A stretch of DNA of 14,775 nt from an uncultured Maritalea sp. (GTDB taxonomy: Bacteria > Pseudomonadota > Alphaproteobacteria > Rhizobiales > Devosiaceae), in assembly GCA_913055925.1 (NCBI GenBank), contig CAJXLH010000031.1:1-14775 (forward strand), written 5' to 3'. A program made the position numbers and the translations under genes. The notes beneath the pieces were generated by a model. That model was not told the DNA's origin, made no database searches, and saw nothing but the letters and a program-made list of their open reading frames with translations. Shown one piece after another: positions 1-5,836 of this stretch; the first letter of the stretch is position 1; every line of letters starts with the position of its first letter.

Positions 1-1112
1 GCGAAACCTAGTGCAGTGATGACAAGGTTGGTGTTTGCCCATCCCAATGCGGTAACGGGGAAGCTCAGCGTGATGAGCGTCACGCCTACGCGGATCAAAG
101 TGAGTTGAGAGGTGGATTTACTGACACCTGATAGTGCCCAGGAAGCAATAGACCAACAAAAGGCAACGATTGAAGCCAAGTAACCAGCGTTCATCGGGTT
201 GAGCTGCCATAGGCTTTGCAGCATGGCAGTGGCATAAACCGCGTGACCGCCAACGGCCAACGAGACCGAAATATTGATCCAAATGCCGATGCCGACCGAG
301 CCGTTTGTCGTGAAAATATGTTGCGGCAACATCCGGTTCTGAGCGCGCTGGTCGCGCTTGATGGCCAACAGAAGTAACAAAACCGAAGCCAAGAGGACCA
401 ATCCAATCTGCCAAACTTCTTTCAACTGCCCCGTTAGACATATGCCGGAGATAGCGGCAACGAAAAGGGCAAGGCGAATGACGGGAACCGGATGCTCGTT
501 TGATTTGTCAGGTGTTTGCGGCACGGCAAACCGAGATTGCGCCACAAGAAGGGCCGCAATGACCAGATTGACCAAAAAGGCGGCACGCCATCCAAAGCTT
601 GCTTCCAATAGTCCGGCGGCAAGCGGGCCAATGGCTGAGGCGATTGCCCAAACAACGGCCAATACACCAATCATCCGCGTGAGAAGATTGTTTTTATAGC
701 TTTCGCTGAGGATGATGTAGGAGAGCGAGATCAACATGCCCTCCGCGAAACCTTGGATGCCGCGCCCAATGATTAGAAAGCCGAAGTGATTGGCAAAACC
801 CGCGAAACAAGATCCCACCACTAGCAAAAAGGCTGCGGCGTAAATGGTGTGACGACCACCAAGTTTTGACTTGATTTGTGCCGATGCCATGCCGCCTACA
901 ATGGCAGTGATTTGAAAGAGCGCGAGCGCCCAATACATCAGTTCTTTGCCACCAATATCGGCGACAATGGAAGGCAGCACGGTACGGGTGACAAAGAGGT
1001 TTGTCGCATGTGATCCAACCGCCATAACCAACGTGAGCGTGAGCAAGGCCCGACCTCCCGTAAGGAGATCGGCAAAATTTACATGCGCTTCTTTTTCTTC
1101 TTGCTCAGTCAT
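1..1112 (-). CDS. MFS transporter, drug-efflux type (3' end cut by window)
   Basis: This is an inner-membrane proton-driven exporter of the major facilitator superfamily, probably for drugs or other toxic small molecules. I translated the minus strand from the ATG at 1112-1110; the frame stays open to base 1, giving about 370 residues. A hydrophilic N terminus (MTEQEEKEAHVNF) is followed by many hydrophobic helices. The early segment with SKLGGRHTIY matches the MFS loop 2-3 motif, and GRGIQGFAEG matches the helix-4 motif of DHA-type exporters. The start overlaps the stop of a small upstream ORF by ATGA, so translation is probably coupled. The divergent Cys-cluster regulator at 1402 is the likely controller. 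The C-terminal helices lie outside the window and the substrate cannot be told. Confidence 0.88.
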   Translation of the reverse strand, partial: MTEQEEKEAHVNFADLLTGGRALLTLTLVMAVGSHATNLFVTRTVLPSIVADIGGKELMYWALALFQITAIVGGMASAQIKSKLGGRHTIYAAAFLLVVGSCFAGFANHFGFLIIGRGIQGFAEGMLISLSYIILSESYKNNLLTRMIGVLAVVWAIASAIGPLAAGLLEASFGWRAAFLVNLVIAALLVAQSRFAVPQTPDKSNEHPVPVIRLALFVAAISGICLTGQLKEVWQIGLVLLASVLLLLLAIKRDQRAQNRMLPQHIFTTNGSVGIGIWINISVSLAVGGHAVYATAMLQSLWQLNPMNAGYLASIVAFCWSIASWALSGVSKSTSQLTLIRVGVTLITLSFPVTALGWANTNLVITALGF

Positions 1113-1291
1113 CGTGCCAACTCAGAATATAGCTCAAATTCCGACTTGTTGGACATACATGCTTGGCAATTGGGGGTGCCCTGTTCGATGTGGGAACTTG
1201 CTAAGCCATCGAACAGGGCAGAGCGGTGAACCTTGGGTCGCTTTTTGGCCCACGCGCTTAGGAGAAGGTTTTTTGAAATGATGTTGCCCAT
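1109..1291 (-). CDS. Small ORF (60 aa) coupled to the MFS gene; possible leader peptide
   Basis: This 60-codon ORF is not a family I recognise. The ATG at 1291 has an AGGA eight bases upstream; an ATG two codons earlier at 1297 sits too close to that site. The stop TGA overlaps the MFS start ATG as ATGA. The product is soluble and basic in its first half (AWAKKRPKVHR), with a CxxC (NCQAC) and an acidic end (SEFELYSELAR). It has no signal peptide or membrane segment. A perfect 14-base inverted repeat lies inside the ORF. It could be a real small protein, perhaps metal- or thiol-reactive given the CxxC, or a leader whose translation controls the exporter. The start and overlap are directly visible; expression is inferred. 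Confidence 0.5.
   Translation of the reverse strand: MGNIISKNLLLSAWAKKRPKVHRSALFDGLASSHIEQGTPNCQACMSNKSEFELYSELAR
1177..1220 (-). repeat. Perfect 14-bp inverted repeat (hairpin) in the MFS leader
   Basis: Arms 1177-1190 (TGCCCTGTTCGATG) and 1207-1220 (CATCGAACAGGGCA) are exact reverse complements around a 16-base loop. In minus-strand RNA this would be a strong stem about 65-110 bases before the MFS start, inside the 60-codon ORF. No T-run follows it, so it is not a simple terminator. A translational attenuator is possible. Confidence 0.7.
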
Positions 1292-1346
1292 GATCATTTT
1301 CCTATAAAGAAAGAAATAACTTATTTAATTGTGCTAATGCAAATTA

Positions 1347-1360
1347 TTTGACAAGTCAAA
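1347..1360. promoter_or_regulatory. Palindrome in the divergent promoter region, candidate operator
   Basis: TTTGAC-AA-GTCAAA is a perfect 6-bp inverted repeat with a two-base spacer. Its left half contains the -35 box of the regulator promoter (TTGACA, 1348-1353), and its right half reads TTGACT on the minus strand toward the MFS leader. A regulator bound here could cover both promoters. That it is the site of the adjacent winged-helix protein is inference. Confidence 0.5.
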
Positions 1361-1377
1361 CCTTTTTTTATTATCTT
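1348..1377 (+). promoter_or_regulatory. Putative sigma-70 promoter of the regulator-LysE operon
   Basis: A perfect -35 box TTGACA (1348-1353) is followed after 18 bases by TATCTT (1372-1377, four of six consensus positions). The predicted transcript starts near 1384, leaving a short leader before the ATG at 1402. The -35 lies inside the palindrome, consistent with autoregulation. Confidence 0.45.
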
Positions 1378-1401
1378 GTGGGCAATCTACGGGAAAAAGA
1401 T

Positions 1402-2040
1402 ATGAAGCTTTCTGACGAGAAAACCATCGAGCGCCTATTGTACCTTTTGAAAACGCGCGGACCGCAAACAGCGGTGGCGTTGAGCGAAAATGTTGGCACA
1501 ACATCTGTTGCTGTCCGCCAACATATGGAAAAGCTGGCGCAAAAAGGTTTGGTTGAAAGTGAAGATCGGCGCGAAAGCGTAGGACGCCCAAAGAAATATT
1601 GGCAGCTTACCGCAAAGGGTGATCAAAAGTTTCCTGATCGGCACTCTGATCTCACCTTGGAGATGATCAATTCTATTGTGGATGTGTTCGGCGAAGAAGG
1701 GCTCGACCAGCTAATCGCGAAGCGAGAAAAGCGATCTTTCAAAACCTATGATGAACGTTTGTCCGGCGCTTCGACGTTAAAGCAAAAAGTGACGACGCTG
1801 GCCAACATTCGCGAACAAGAAGGCTATATGGCCGAAATCGAGCCAGTAGATGGCGGGTTTTTGCTCCACGAAAATCACTGCCCGATTTGTGTTGCGGCAA
1901 CCGCTTGTCAGGGCTTTTGCCGATCAGAATTGAAGCTGTTCGAGCAAGTATTGGGTGAGGATGCGACAGTTACCCGCGAAAACCACATAGTGAGTGGCGC
2001 GCGGCGTTGTACCTATCGAATTGTTGAAAAAGCGTCGTAA
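1402..2040 (+). CDS. SufR/ArsR-like transcriptional regulator with Cys cluster (COG2345 type)
   Basis: This 212-aa cytoplasmic DNA-binding protein has an N-terminal winged helix (about residues 8-70; the recognition segment includes TSVAVRQHMEKL and the wing contains ESVGRPKKYW). The C-terminal domain carries Cys160, Cys163, Cys169, Cys173 and Cys203 in a pattern like SufR-type iron-sulfur repressors, ending with a GARRCTYRI segment. By family knowledge it may bind a redox-sensitive [Fe-S] cluster; that is not proven here. I chose the ATG at 1402 because GGGAAAAA precedes it and the winged helix begins just after; a TTG at 1348 lies inside the -35 box and is unlikely. It probably regulates the divergent MFS gene and the downstream LysE gene. 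Confidence 0.85.
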   Translation: MKLSDEKTIERLLYLLKTRGPQTAVALSENVGTTSVAVRQHMEKLAQKGLVESEDRRESVGRPKKYWQLTAKGDQKFPDRHSDLTLEMINSIVDVFGEEGLDQLIAKREKRSFKTYDERLSGASTLKQKVTTLANIREQEGYMAEIEPVDGGFLLHENHCPICVAATACQGFCRSELKLFEQVLGEDATVTRENHIVSGARRCTYRIVEKAS

Positions 2041-2096
2041 GCCACGAAGCTGCCCCAATGTCTGTGGTAACGTTGCCTGATATTGGAGGGGCGTTT

Positions 2097-2711
2097 ATGT
2101 CATTTGAGTATTTTTTGACCTGCATGGTCGTAATTTTAATTCCTGGCACAGGGATGGTTTACGCTGTCGCGATGTCGATTGCTGGTGGCTGGCGGACAGG
2201 CATTGTCGCTGCATTTGCGAGCACGATGGGCATTGTGCCACATCTTTTGGCTGCAGTTTTTGGTTTGGCTGTGTTGATGCACACCAGCGCGATGGCATTC
2301 CAAATTGTGAAATATGCCGGTGTTGCTTACCTTTTGTATTTGGCGTGGCAGACATTGCGGGCACAAGGCCCAATTCAGCTTGATGAGCAGCCGCGCAAAG
2401 TGCCAAGCATGTTCAAAGTTATAGGTTCCGGTATTGCGATTAACTCGCTTAACCCCAAACTGTCTCTGTTCTTTATGGCGTTTTTGCCGCAATTCGTTTC
2501 GGTCGGGGGGCAAAATGCAACAGCCGAAATGTTGGTGCTCGGCGCGATATTTATGCTGCTGACCTTCTTGGTTTTTGTGGTGTTTGCGGTGCTTGCCTTT
2601 TCAATCCGGCAGTTGCTTTTGGGCTCTCAAACCTTTATGGCTTGGTTTCGACGCACCGTTGCGGTTAGCTTTGGTTTGTTGGCCGCGCGCTTGGCTGTGT
2701 CTGAACAGTGA
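2097..2711 (+). CDS. LysE/RhtB family amino-acid exporter
   Basis: This 204-aa inner-membrane protein belongs to the LysE/RhtB translocator superfamily, which exports amino acids or derivatives. It has about six hydrophobic segments. The N-terminal VILIPGTGMVYAVAMSIAGG resembles the family's conserved proline/glycine-rich first-helix region, and SLNPKLSLFFMAFLPQF matches its middle NPK...FLPQF signature. The ATG at 2097 is preceded by a strong GGAGGGG five bases upstream, so I prefer it over the in-frame ATG at 2058. It follows the regulator by 56 bases on the same strand and is probably co-transcribed. The substrate cannot be read from sequence. Confidence 0.88.
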   Translation: MSFEYFLTCMVVILIPGTGMVYAVAMSIAGGWRTGIVAAFASTMGIVPHLLAAVFGLAVLMHTSAMAFQIVKYAGVAYLLYLAWQTLRAQGPIQLDEQPRKVPSMFKVIGSGIAINSLNPKLSLFFMAFLPQFVSVGGQNATAEMLVLGAIFMLLTFLVFVVFAVLAFSIRQLLLGSQTFMAWFRRTVAVSFGLLAARLAVSEQ

Positions 2712-2781
2712 AACAACTTAAGAGTTGAAGTTGCTCGCAAATTGGCCGAAACTTGACGCGAAACATCGGTGAGGTTCGGCC

Positions 2782-3234
2782 GTGCGCCTATTGACAATCG
2801 CAATACTGACCTTGAGCTTGGCGGGTTGCTTGCAGCGACCTGGCGAAGAAGCTGAGATTTTTTCGCTTGTTCGCAATAACAAAGCGACGGAAGTTTTTCG
2901 GCTTCTGGAAAATGGTGCCGATCCCAACACGCGTAATGAGCAGGGAAATAGTTTGCTGCATGTGGCTGCAGGGCCAAAAGGTGGTGCTGAGATAACCGTT
3001 GTGCTGCTGGAAGCAGGCGCAAACCCCAACATCCAAAACAATAAGGGCCAGTTGCCGCTGCATATCGCGGCTGGTTGGTGTACGCCGCAAATTGTGGAAA
3101 TGCACATTTTGGCGGGAGCAGATCCTTATGTTTTGGCAAATGATGGACGAAGTGCGCTTGATTTTGTTTGCAGCCAGCCCGCAGATCGGCGACAACAAGT
3201 CGTCGCAATTCTGCGTGAGGCAATGAGTAGATAA
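2782..3234 (+). CDS. Ankyrin-repeat lipoprotein
   Basis: This 150-aa protein starts at GTG 2782, with GGTGAGG seven bases upstream. The N terminus is a lipoprotein signal ending in the lipobox LAGC with Cys16, so the mature protein should be lipid-anchored at the cell envelope. The rest consists of about three to four ankyrin repeats (residues about 25-145), shown by LLENGADPNTRNEQGNSLLH, LLEAGANPNIQNNKGQLPLH and LAGADPYVLANDGRSALD. Ankyrin repeats bind proteins; no partner is evident. Its stop overlaps the next start by one base (TAATG), so it is translationally coupled to the TauE-type exporter and may act with it. Confidence is high in the fold and low in the role. Confidence 0.85.
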   Translation: MRLLTIAILTLSLAGCLQRPGEEAEIFSLVRNNKATEVFRLLENGADPNTRNEQGNSLLHVAAGPKGGAEITVVLLEAGANPNIQNNKGQLPLHIAAGWCTPQIVEMHILAGADPYVLANDGRSALDFVCSQPADRRQQVVAILREAMSR

Positions 3235-4058
3235 TGGAACAAGTTGTTGAGTATTTGCCGCTGCTGGCTTGGTTGGTTGCAGCGGGAGTTGGCGCTGGAT
3301 TGATGGCGGGGCTGCTCGGTGTGGGCGGAGGCATTGTGATGGTGCCTGCCATGGCGGCAGTTTTTCAGATTATCGGGATGCCGGACGAAATCATCATGCA
3401 TGTTGCGGTGGCAACCTCGCTTGCCGTAATTGTGCCCACCGGTTTGTCGAGTGCACGATCCCACGCTAAGCGCGGTGCTGTGGCTAAAGATTTGCTGATC
3501 ATGTGGGCACCTGCGATGGTTATTGCTGCATTTGTTGGTGGTGTGACTGCTGGTTTTTATTCGGCGCAGGTAATGAGCCTTATTTTTGGCGTTATGGCGT
3601 TTTTTATTGCTGTGAATTCAGTGGTGCCGATTCAGCAAAAGCTGATGGGAAATTTGGGGGATTCTAAACCAACTCACAGCATTAGTGCGGCCTTTATTGG
3701 CTATATCAGCTCATTGATGGGCATCGGTGGTGGTTCGCTAAGCGTGCCGACAATGACGGCGCTTGGTCGACCAGTGCACACAGCTGTTGGAACCAGCTCG
3801 GCACTTGGGGTGTTCATTGCCTTGCCTGCTGCTGTCGGCTTTATCATATCAGGATGGAGTGTTGCTGGCGTGCCAGCCTTTTCAATCGGGTATATATCGC
3901 TGCCCGCGATGGCCAGTTTGGCTATTGGCGCGATCGTTTTTGCGCCCGTTGGGGCCATGATTGCGCACAAACTATCCGCGGTGCTGTTGAAACGCGTTTT
4001 GGCGGTATACTTGCTGATTGTCAGCGCCCGCATGATTTTGAAAGCAATAGGCGGGTAG
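3234..4058 (+). CDS. TauE/SafE family (DUF81) membrane exporter
   Basis: This 274-aa inner-membrane protein has about eight helices in two homologous halves. Each half carries the family's glycine-rich signature: LLGVGGGIVMVPAM near residue 30 and MGIGGGSLSVPTM near residue 165. By family knowledge TauE/SafE proteins export sulfite, sulfonates or other organic anions; this substrate is unknown. The ATG shares its A with the ankyrin gene's TAA stop, so the two genes form a tight operon. The gene ends ten bases from the convergent SIMPL gene with no obvious terminator between them. Confidence 0.9.
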   Translation: MEQVVEYLPLLAWLVAAGVGAGLMAGLLGVGGGIVMVPAMAAVFQIIGMPDEIIMHVAVATSLAVIVPTGLSSARSHAKRGAVAKDLLIMWAPAMVIAAFVGGVTAGFYSAQVMSLIFGVMAFFIAVNSVVPIQQKLMGNLGDSKPTHSISAAFIGYISSLMGIGGGSLSVPTMTALGRPVHTAVGTSSALGVFIALPAAVGFIISGWSVAGVPAFSIGYISLPAMASLAIGAIVFAPVGAMIAHKLSAVLLKRVLAVYLLIVSARMILKAIGG

Positions 4059-4067
4059 GGCGCTTGA

Positions 4068-4790
4068 TTATTGTTCAATATCCCACTGCACAGATACTGT
4101 CATGGTGTAGTTGAGCTCGCCTGACATCACCGGCACGGCTTCTGACATCACCATGTCCATGCGGGCGTTCGCCATCATCGGTTCAGGGCGGTAACCACTG
4201 TTCTCGGAGATCGATAGGATTTTGCCAAGTTCAACATTGGCAGCGTTAGCGTAGATTTGTGCGTTATCGATGGCTTCTTTCATTGCAAGTTCGCGCGCCG
4301 CATCAAGCAATTTGCCAGGGTCTTCAACGGCAAAATTGACACCGTGAATGGCGTTTGCGCCAACAGTAACAGATTGGTCGAGCACGGCACCAAGATTATC
4401 GAGTTCCATGATTTGCACTGAAACGTCATTCGATACGCGATATCCATCGATTTTTGGTGCGAGGCTATAGCCATTCTCATCACGTTTGTTGGAGTGCACA
4501 AAGTTCGGCTGCACCGAAAAATTGGATGTTTGGATGTGACGGTCTTCAACGCCAGCAGCTCGCAAAACTTCCAACAACGCAGCCATGGCCTGATTGTTGG
4601 CGCTAAGTGCTTCCCGCGCTGTTTTGCCTTGTGTCACAACGCCTGACGTGATGATTGCCATGTCCGGAGCGGCTGTGACTTTGCCTGTAGCAGAGATCGA
4701 AATTGTTGCGGGCAGCTCTTGCGCAACTACAGGCGTACTAGCAACGAACAATGCGGTAAGAAGTGAGACAGAGAGGGAGCGAATGCTCAT
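4068..4790 (-). CDS. SIMPL-domain (DUF541) periplasmic protein, BP26/Omp28-like
   Basis: This 240-aa secreted protein has an N-terminal signal peptide (MSIRSLSVSLLTALFVAS, likely cut after VVA at residue 23) and a SIMPL/DUF541 domain filling the rest. Landmarks are ISISATGKVTAAPDMAIITS, the GYRVSNDVSVQI segment and a C-terminal YTMTVSVQWDIE strand, the layout of Brucella BP26/Omp28 and E. coli YggE. Family members are periplasmic and linked to oxidative-stress protection, but their biochemical role is unclear. I chose the ATG at 4790 because AAAGGA lies seven bases upstream and the signal peptide begins there; the 27 extra codons upstream look non-coding. It lies downstream of the ArsR gene on the same strand with a 126-base gap. 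Confidence 0.9.
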   Translation of the reverse strand: MSIRSLSVSLLTALFVASTPVVAQELPATISISATGKVTAAPDMAIITSGVVTQGKTAREALSANNQAMAALLEVLRAAGVEDRHIQTSNFSVQPNFVHSNKRDENGYSLAPKIDGYRVSNDVSVQIMELDNLGAVLDQSVTVGANAIHGVNFAVEDPGKLLDAARELAMKEAIDNAQIYANAANVELGKILSISENSGYRPEPMMANARMDMVMSEAVPVMSGELNYTMTVSVQWDIEQ

Positions 4791-4874
4791 AATATTGTCC
4801 TTTGGCGGGGCTAAAAAACTAGCCACAGAACACCAAAATAATGCGGCCTGATTAGGGCGCAAAAATGACAATTT

Positions 4875-4898
4875 GGCGCGCCAGTTTCCCGTCGCGCC
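4875..4898 (-). terminator. Possible terminator hairpin after the ArsR gene
   Basis: GGCGCG (4875-4880) and CGCGCC (4893-4898) can pair around a 12-base loop. On the minus strand the stem is followed by AAATTGTCATTTTT, a broken T-rich tail. It sits between the ArsR stop and the SIMPL start. The imperfect tail keeps this tentative. Confidence 0.3.
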
Positions 4899-4916
4899 GC
4901 TGAAAATGTTGATGGC

Positions 4917-5249
4917 TTAGTGTTTGCCGAACGTACCGTGGACAGCGCCGATGATTTCACGCACCCGCTCGTCTGCCAGCGAATAGTATATCGCTTTGCC
5001 GCTGCGACGTGTTTTGACCAAACCTTCTTGACGCAAGCGCGCAAGCTGTTGTGAAACGGCGGCCTGACGTGCGTCCAACAAGTCCTCAAGTTCAGACACC
5101 GAGGCTTCACTTTCAGAAAGTTTCGAAAGAATCATCAAGCGGCCTTCATGGGCAACTGCTTTTAATAACGCCGTTGCTTCAGTTATAGTATCACCGACGT
5201 TTTTCGTGAGTTCGGAATTTTGATCGTAATTAAAAGATTGCAATGACAT
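4917..5249 (-). CDS. ArsR-family transcriptional repressor without cysteines
   Basis: This 110-aa winged-helix protein has the ArsR/SmtB layout: KAVAHEGRLMILSKL (dimer/helix region, about 32-46), the DNA-binding helices in SVSELEDLLDARQAAVSQQL (about 52-71), then the wing GLVKTRRSGKAIYYSL. The usual metal-site ELCVC is replaced by a segment with no Cys, and the chosen protein contains no cysteine, so a thiol-based arsenic or persulfide sensor of the SoxR/BigR kind is unlikely. The ATG at 5249 was chosen because the family-like sequence begins there; the preceding 33 codons overlap the presumed operator. The target is unknown, with its own promoter and the downstream SIMPL gene as candidates. 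Confidence 0.85.
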   Translation of the reverse strand: MSLQSFNYDQNSELTKNVGDTITEATALLKAVAHEGRLMILSKLSESEASVSELEDLLDARQAAVSQQLARLRQEGLVKTRRSGKAIYYSLADERVREIIGAVHGTFGKH

Positions 5250-5264
5250 AAATTCACTTTCAGG

Positions 5265-5279
5265 ACTTATCAAATAAGT
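5265..5279. promoter_or_regulatory. Palindrome upstream of the ArsR gene, candidate operator
   Basis: ACTTAT-CAA-ATAAGT is a perfect 6-bp inverted repeat with a three-base spacer, 16 bases before the ArsR start. Its AT-rich form and position fit ArsR-family autorepressor sites. Binding is inferred. Confidence 0.45.
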
Positions 5280-5470
5280 ATGCACAAATTTGCCACACGA
5301 TTCGTTCCGCTTGCAATGTAAGCGTGAAGGTGTGACCTTCAAGAACACGTTTGGCTGCGTCCCAGTCTATGTGGGACATAAAGTGATGTTATTCAATTAT
5401 ATTGATGTGATCAATGAGATAATTTTCGCTTTTATTGTCGTGCAAGGCTTGCTATTAGCATCGTCGGGTT

Positions 5471-5547
5471 GGGCCTGTAGCTCAGTTGGTTAGAGCCGAC
5501 CGCTCATAACGGTCTGGTCGTAGGTTCGAGTCCTACCGGGCCCACCA
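5471..5547 (+). tRNA. tRNA with anticodon CAT, probably tRNA-Ile2 (lysidine type)
   Basis: This is a complete 77-base cloverleaf with encoded CCA. The acceptor arms GGGCCTG/CGGGCCC pair with one G-T wobble. The D stem is GCTC/GAGC, the anticodon stem GACCG/CGGTC encloses loop CTCATAA (anticodon CAT), and the T stem is GTAGG/CCTAC with TTCGAGT. A CAT anticodon can be elongator Met, initiator Met or Ile2. The GGGCC start and the CTCATAA...TGGTCG stretch resemble bacterial Ile2 (E. coli ileX-type), in which TilS converts the first anticodon C to lysidine so that AUA is read. It is not initiator-like, because the acceptor's first pair is matched. The isoacceptor identity is likely, not certain. 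Confidence 0.95.
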
Positions 5548-5836
5548 CGGGATTTCTTGCGGCGAAACGTTGGGTGTTTGTTGGATTGAGAGTTTGGAGA
5601 ATGTCGGTGTCGTAAGGAATGTTCAACGATGACTGCAATACACTCGGCAACATCCTTAGCTGGCGCTCCACAATGCCAGACCTGTCTGGACCGTTGACGT
5701 AGTCAGGTGAAGACCTCAAGTGATATGTCTGATTCTGCAGCGATACCTGCGAAACAAGTAACGGTGAACTTTTTCACCTGGTTTCGATGAATATTACTCT
5801 TTTTGTTTCAAGCTTTTTTTCAGTGTGGCGAATGCT
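5548..5836. other. Gene-free stretch between tRNA and the SARP-like gene
   Basis: I find no convincing gene here. An antisense frame through the tRNA gives the familiar spurious peptide GPVGLEPTTRPL. Two short palindromes are present: CCAGAC-CT-GTCTGG at 5676-5689 and GGTGAA-CTTT-TTCACC at 5763-5778. The second lies downstream of the minus-strand regulator but lacks a good T-tract. No copy of the tRNA 3' end and no integrase was seen. It marks the change from ordinary genes to the accessory cassette. Confidence 0.5.

Noticed and set aside
2627..3352. 241-aa minus-strand ORF
   Set aside because: It lies opposite the LysE, ankyrin and TauE genes, which have clear domains and ribosome sites; its composition is low-complexity shadow sequence.
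5325..5377. Two short inverted repeats (TGAAGGT/ACCTTCA and GTCCCA/TGGGAC) upstream of ArsR and tRNA
   Set aside because: Short stems without a T-tract or a position that fits a promoter; could be chance.
5401..5415. ATTGAT-GTG-ATCAAT palindrome resembling an FNR/FixK box
   Set aside because: The spacer is three bases; FNR-type sites need TTGAT with four bases before ATCAA, and no oxygen-regulated gene lies just downstream, only the tRNA.
5504..5719. 71-aa minus-strand ORF ending GPVGLEPTTRPL
   Set aside because: It runs antisense through the tRNA; this peptide ending is a well-known artefact of translating tRNA genes backwards.
5763..5778. GGTGAA/TTCACC hairpin as terminator of the SARP-like gene
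   Set aside because: Only six pairs, low GC, and no T-run on the minus strand after it.
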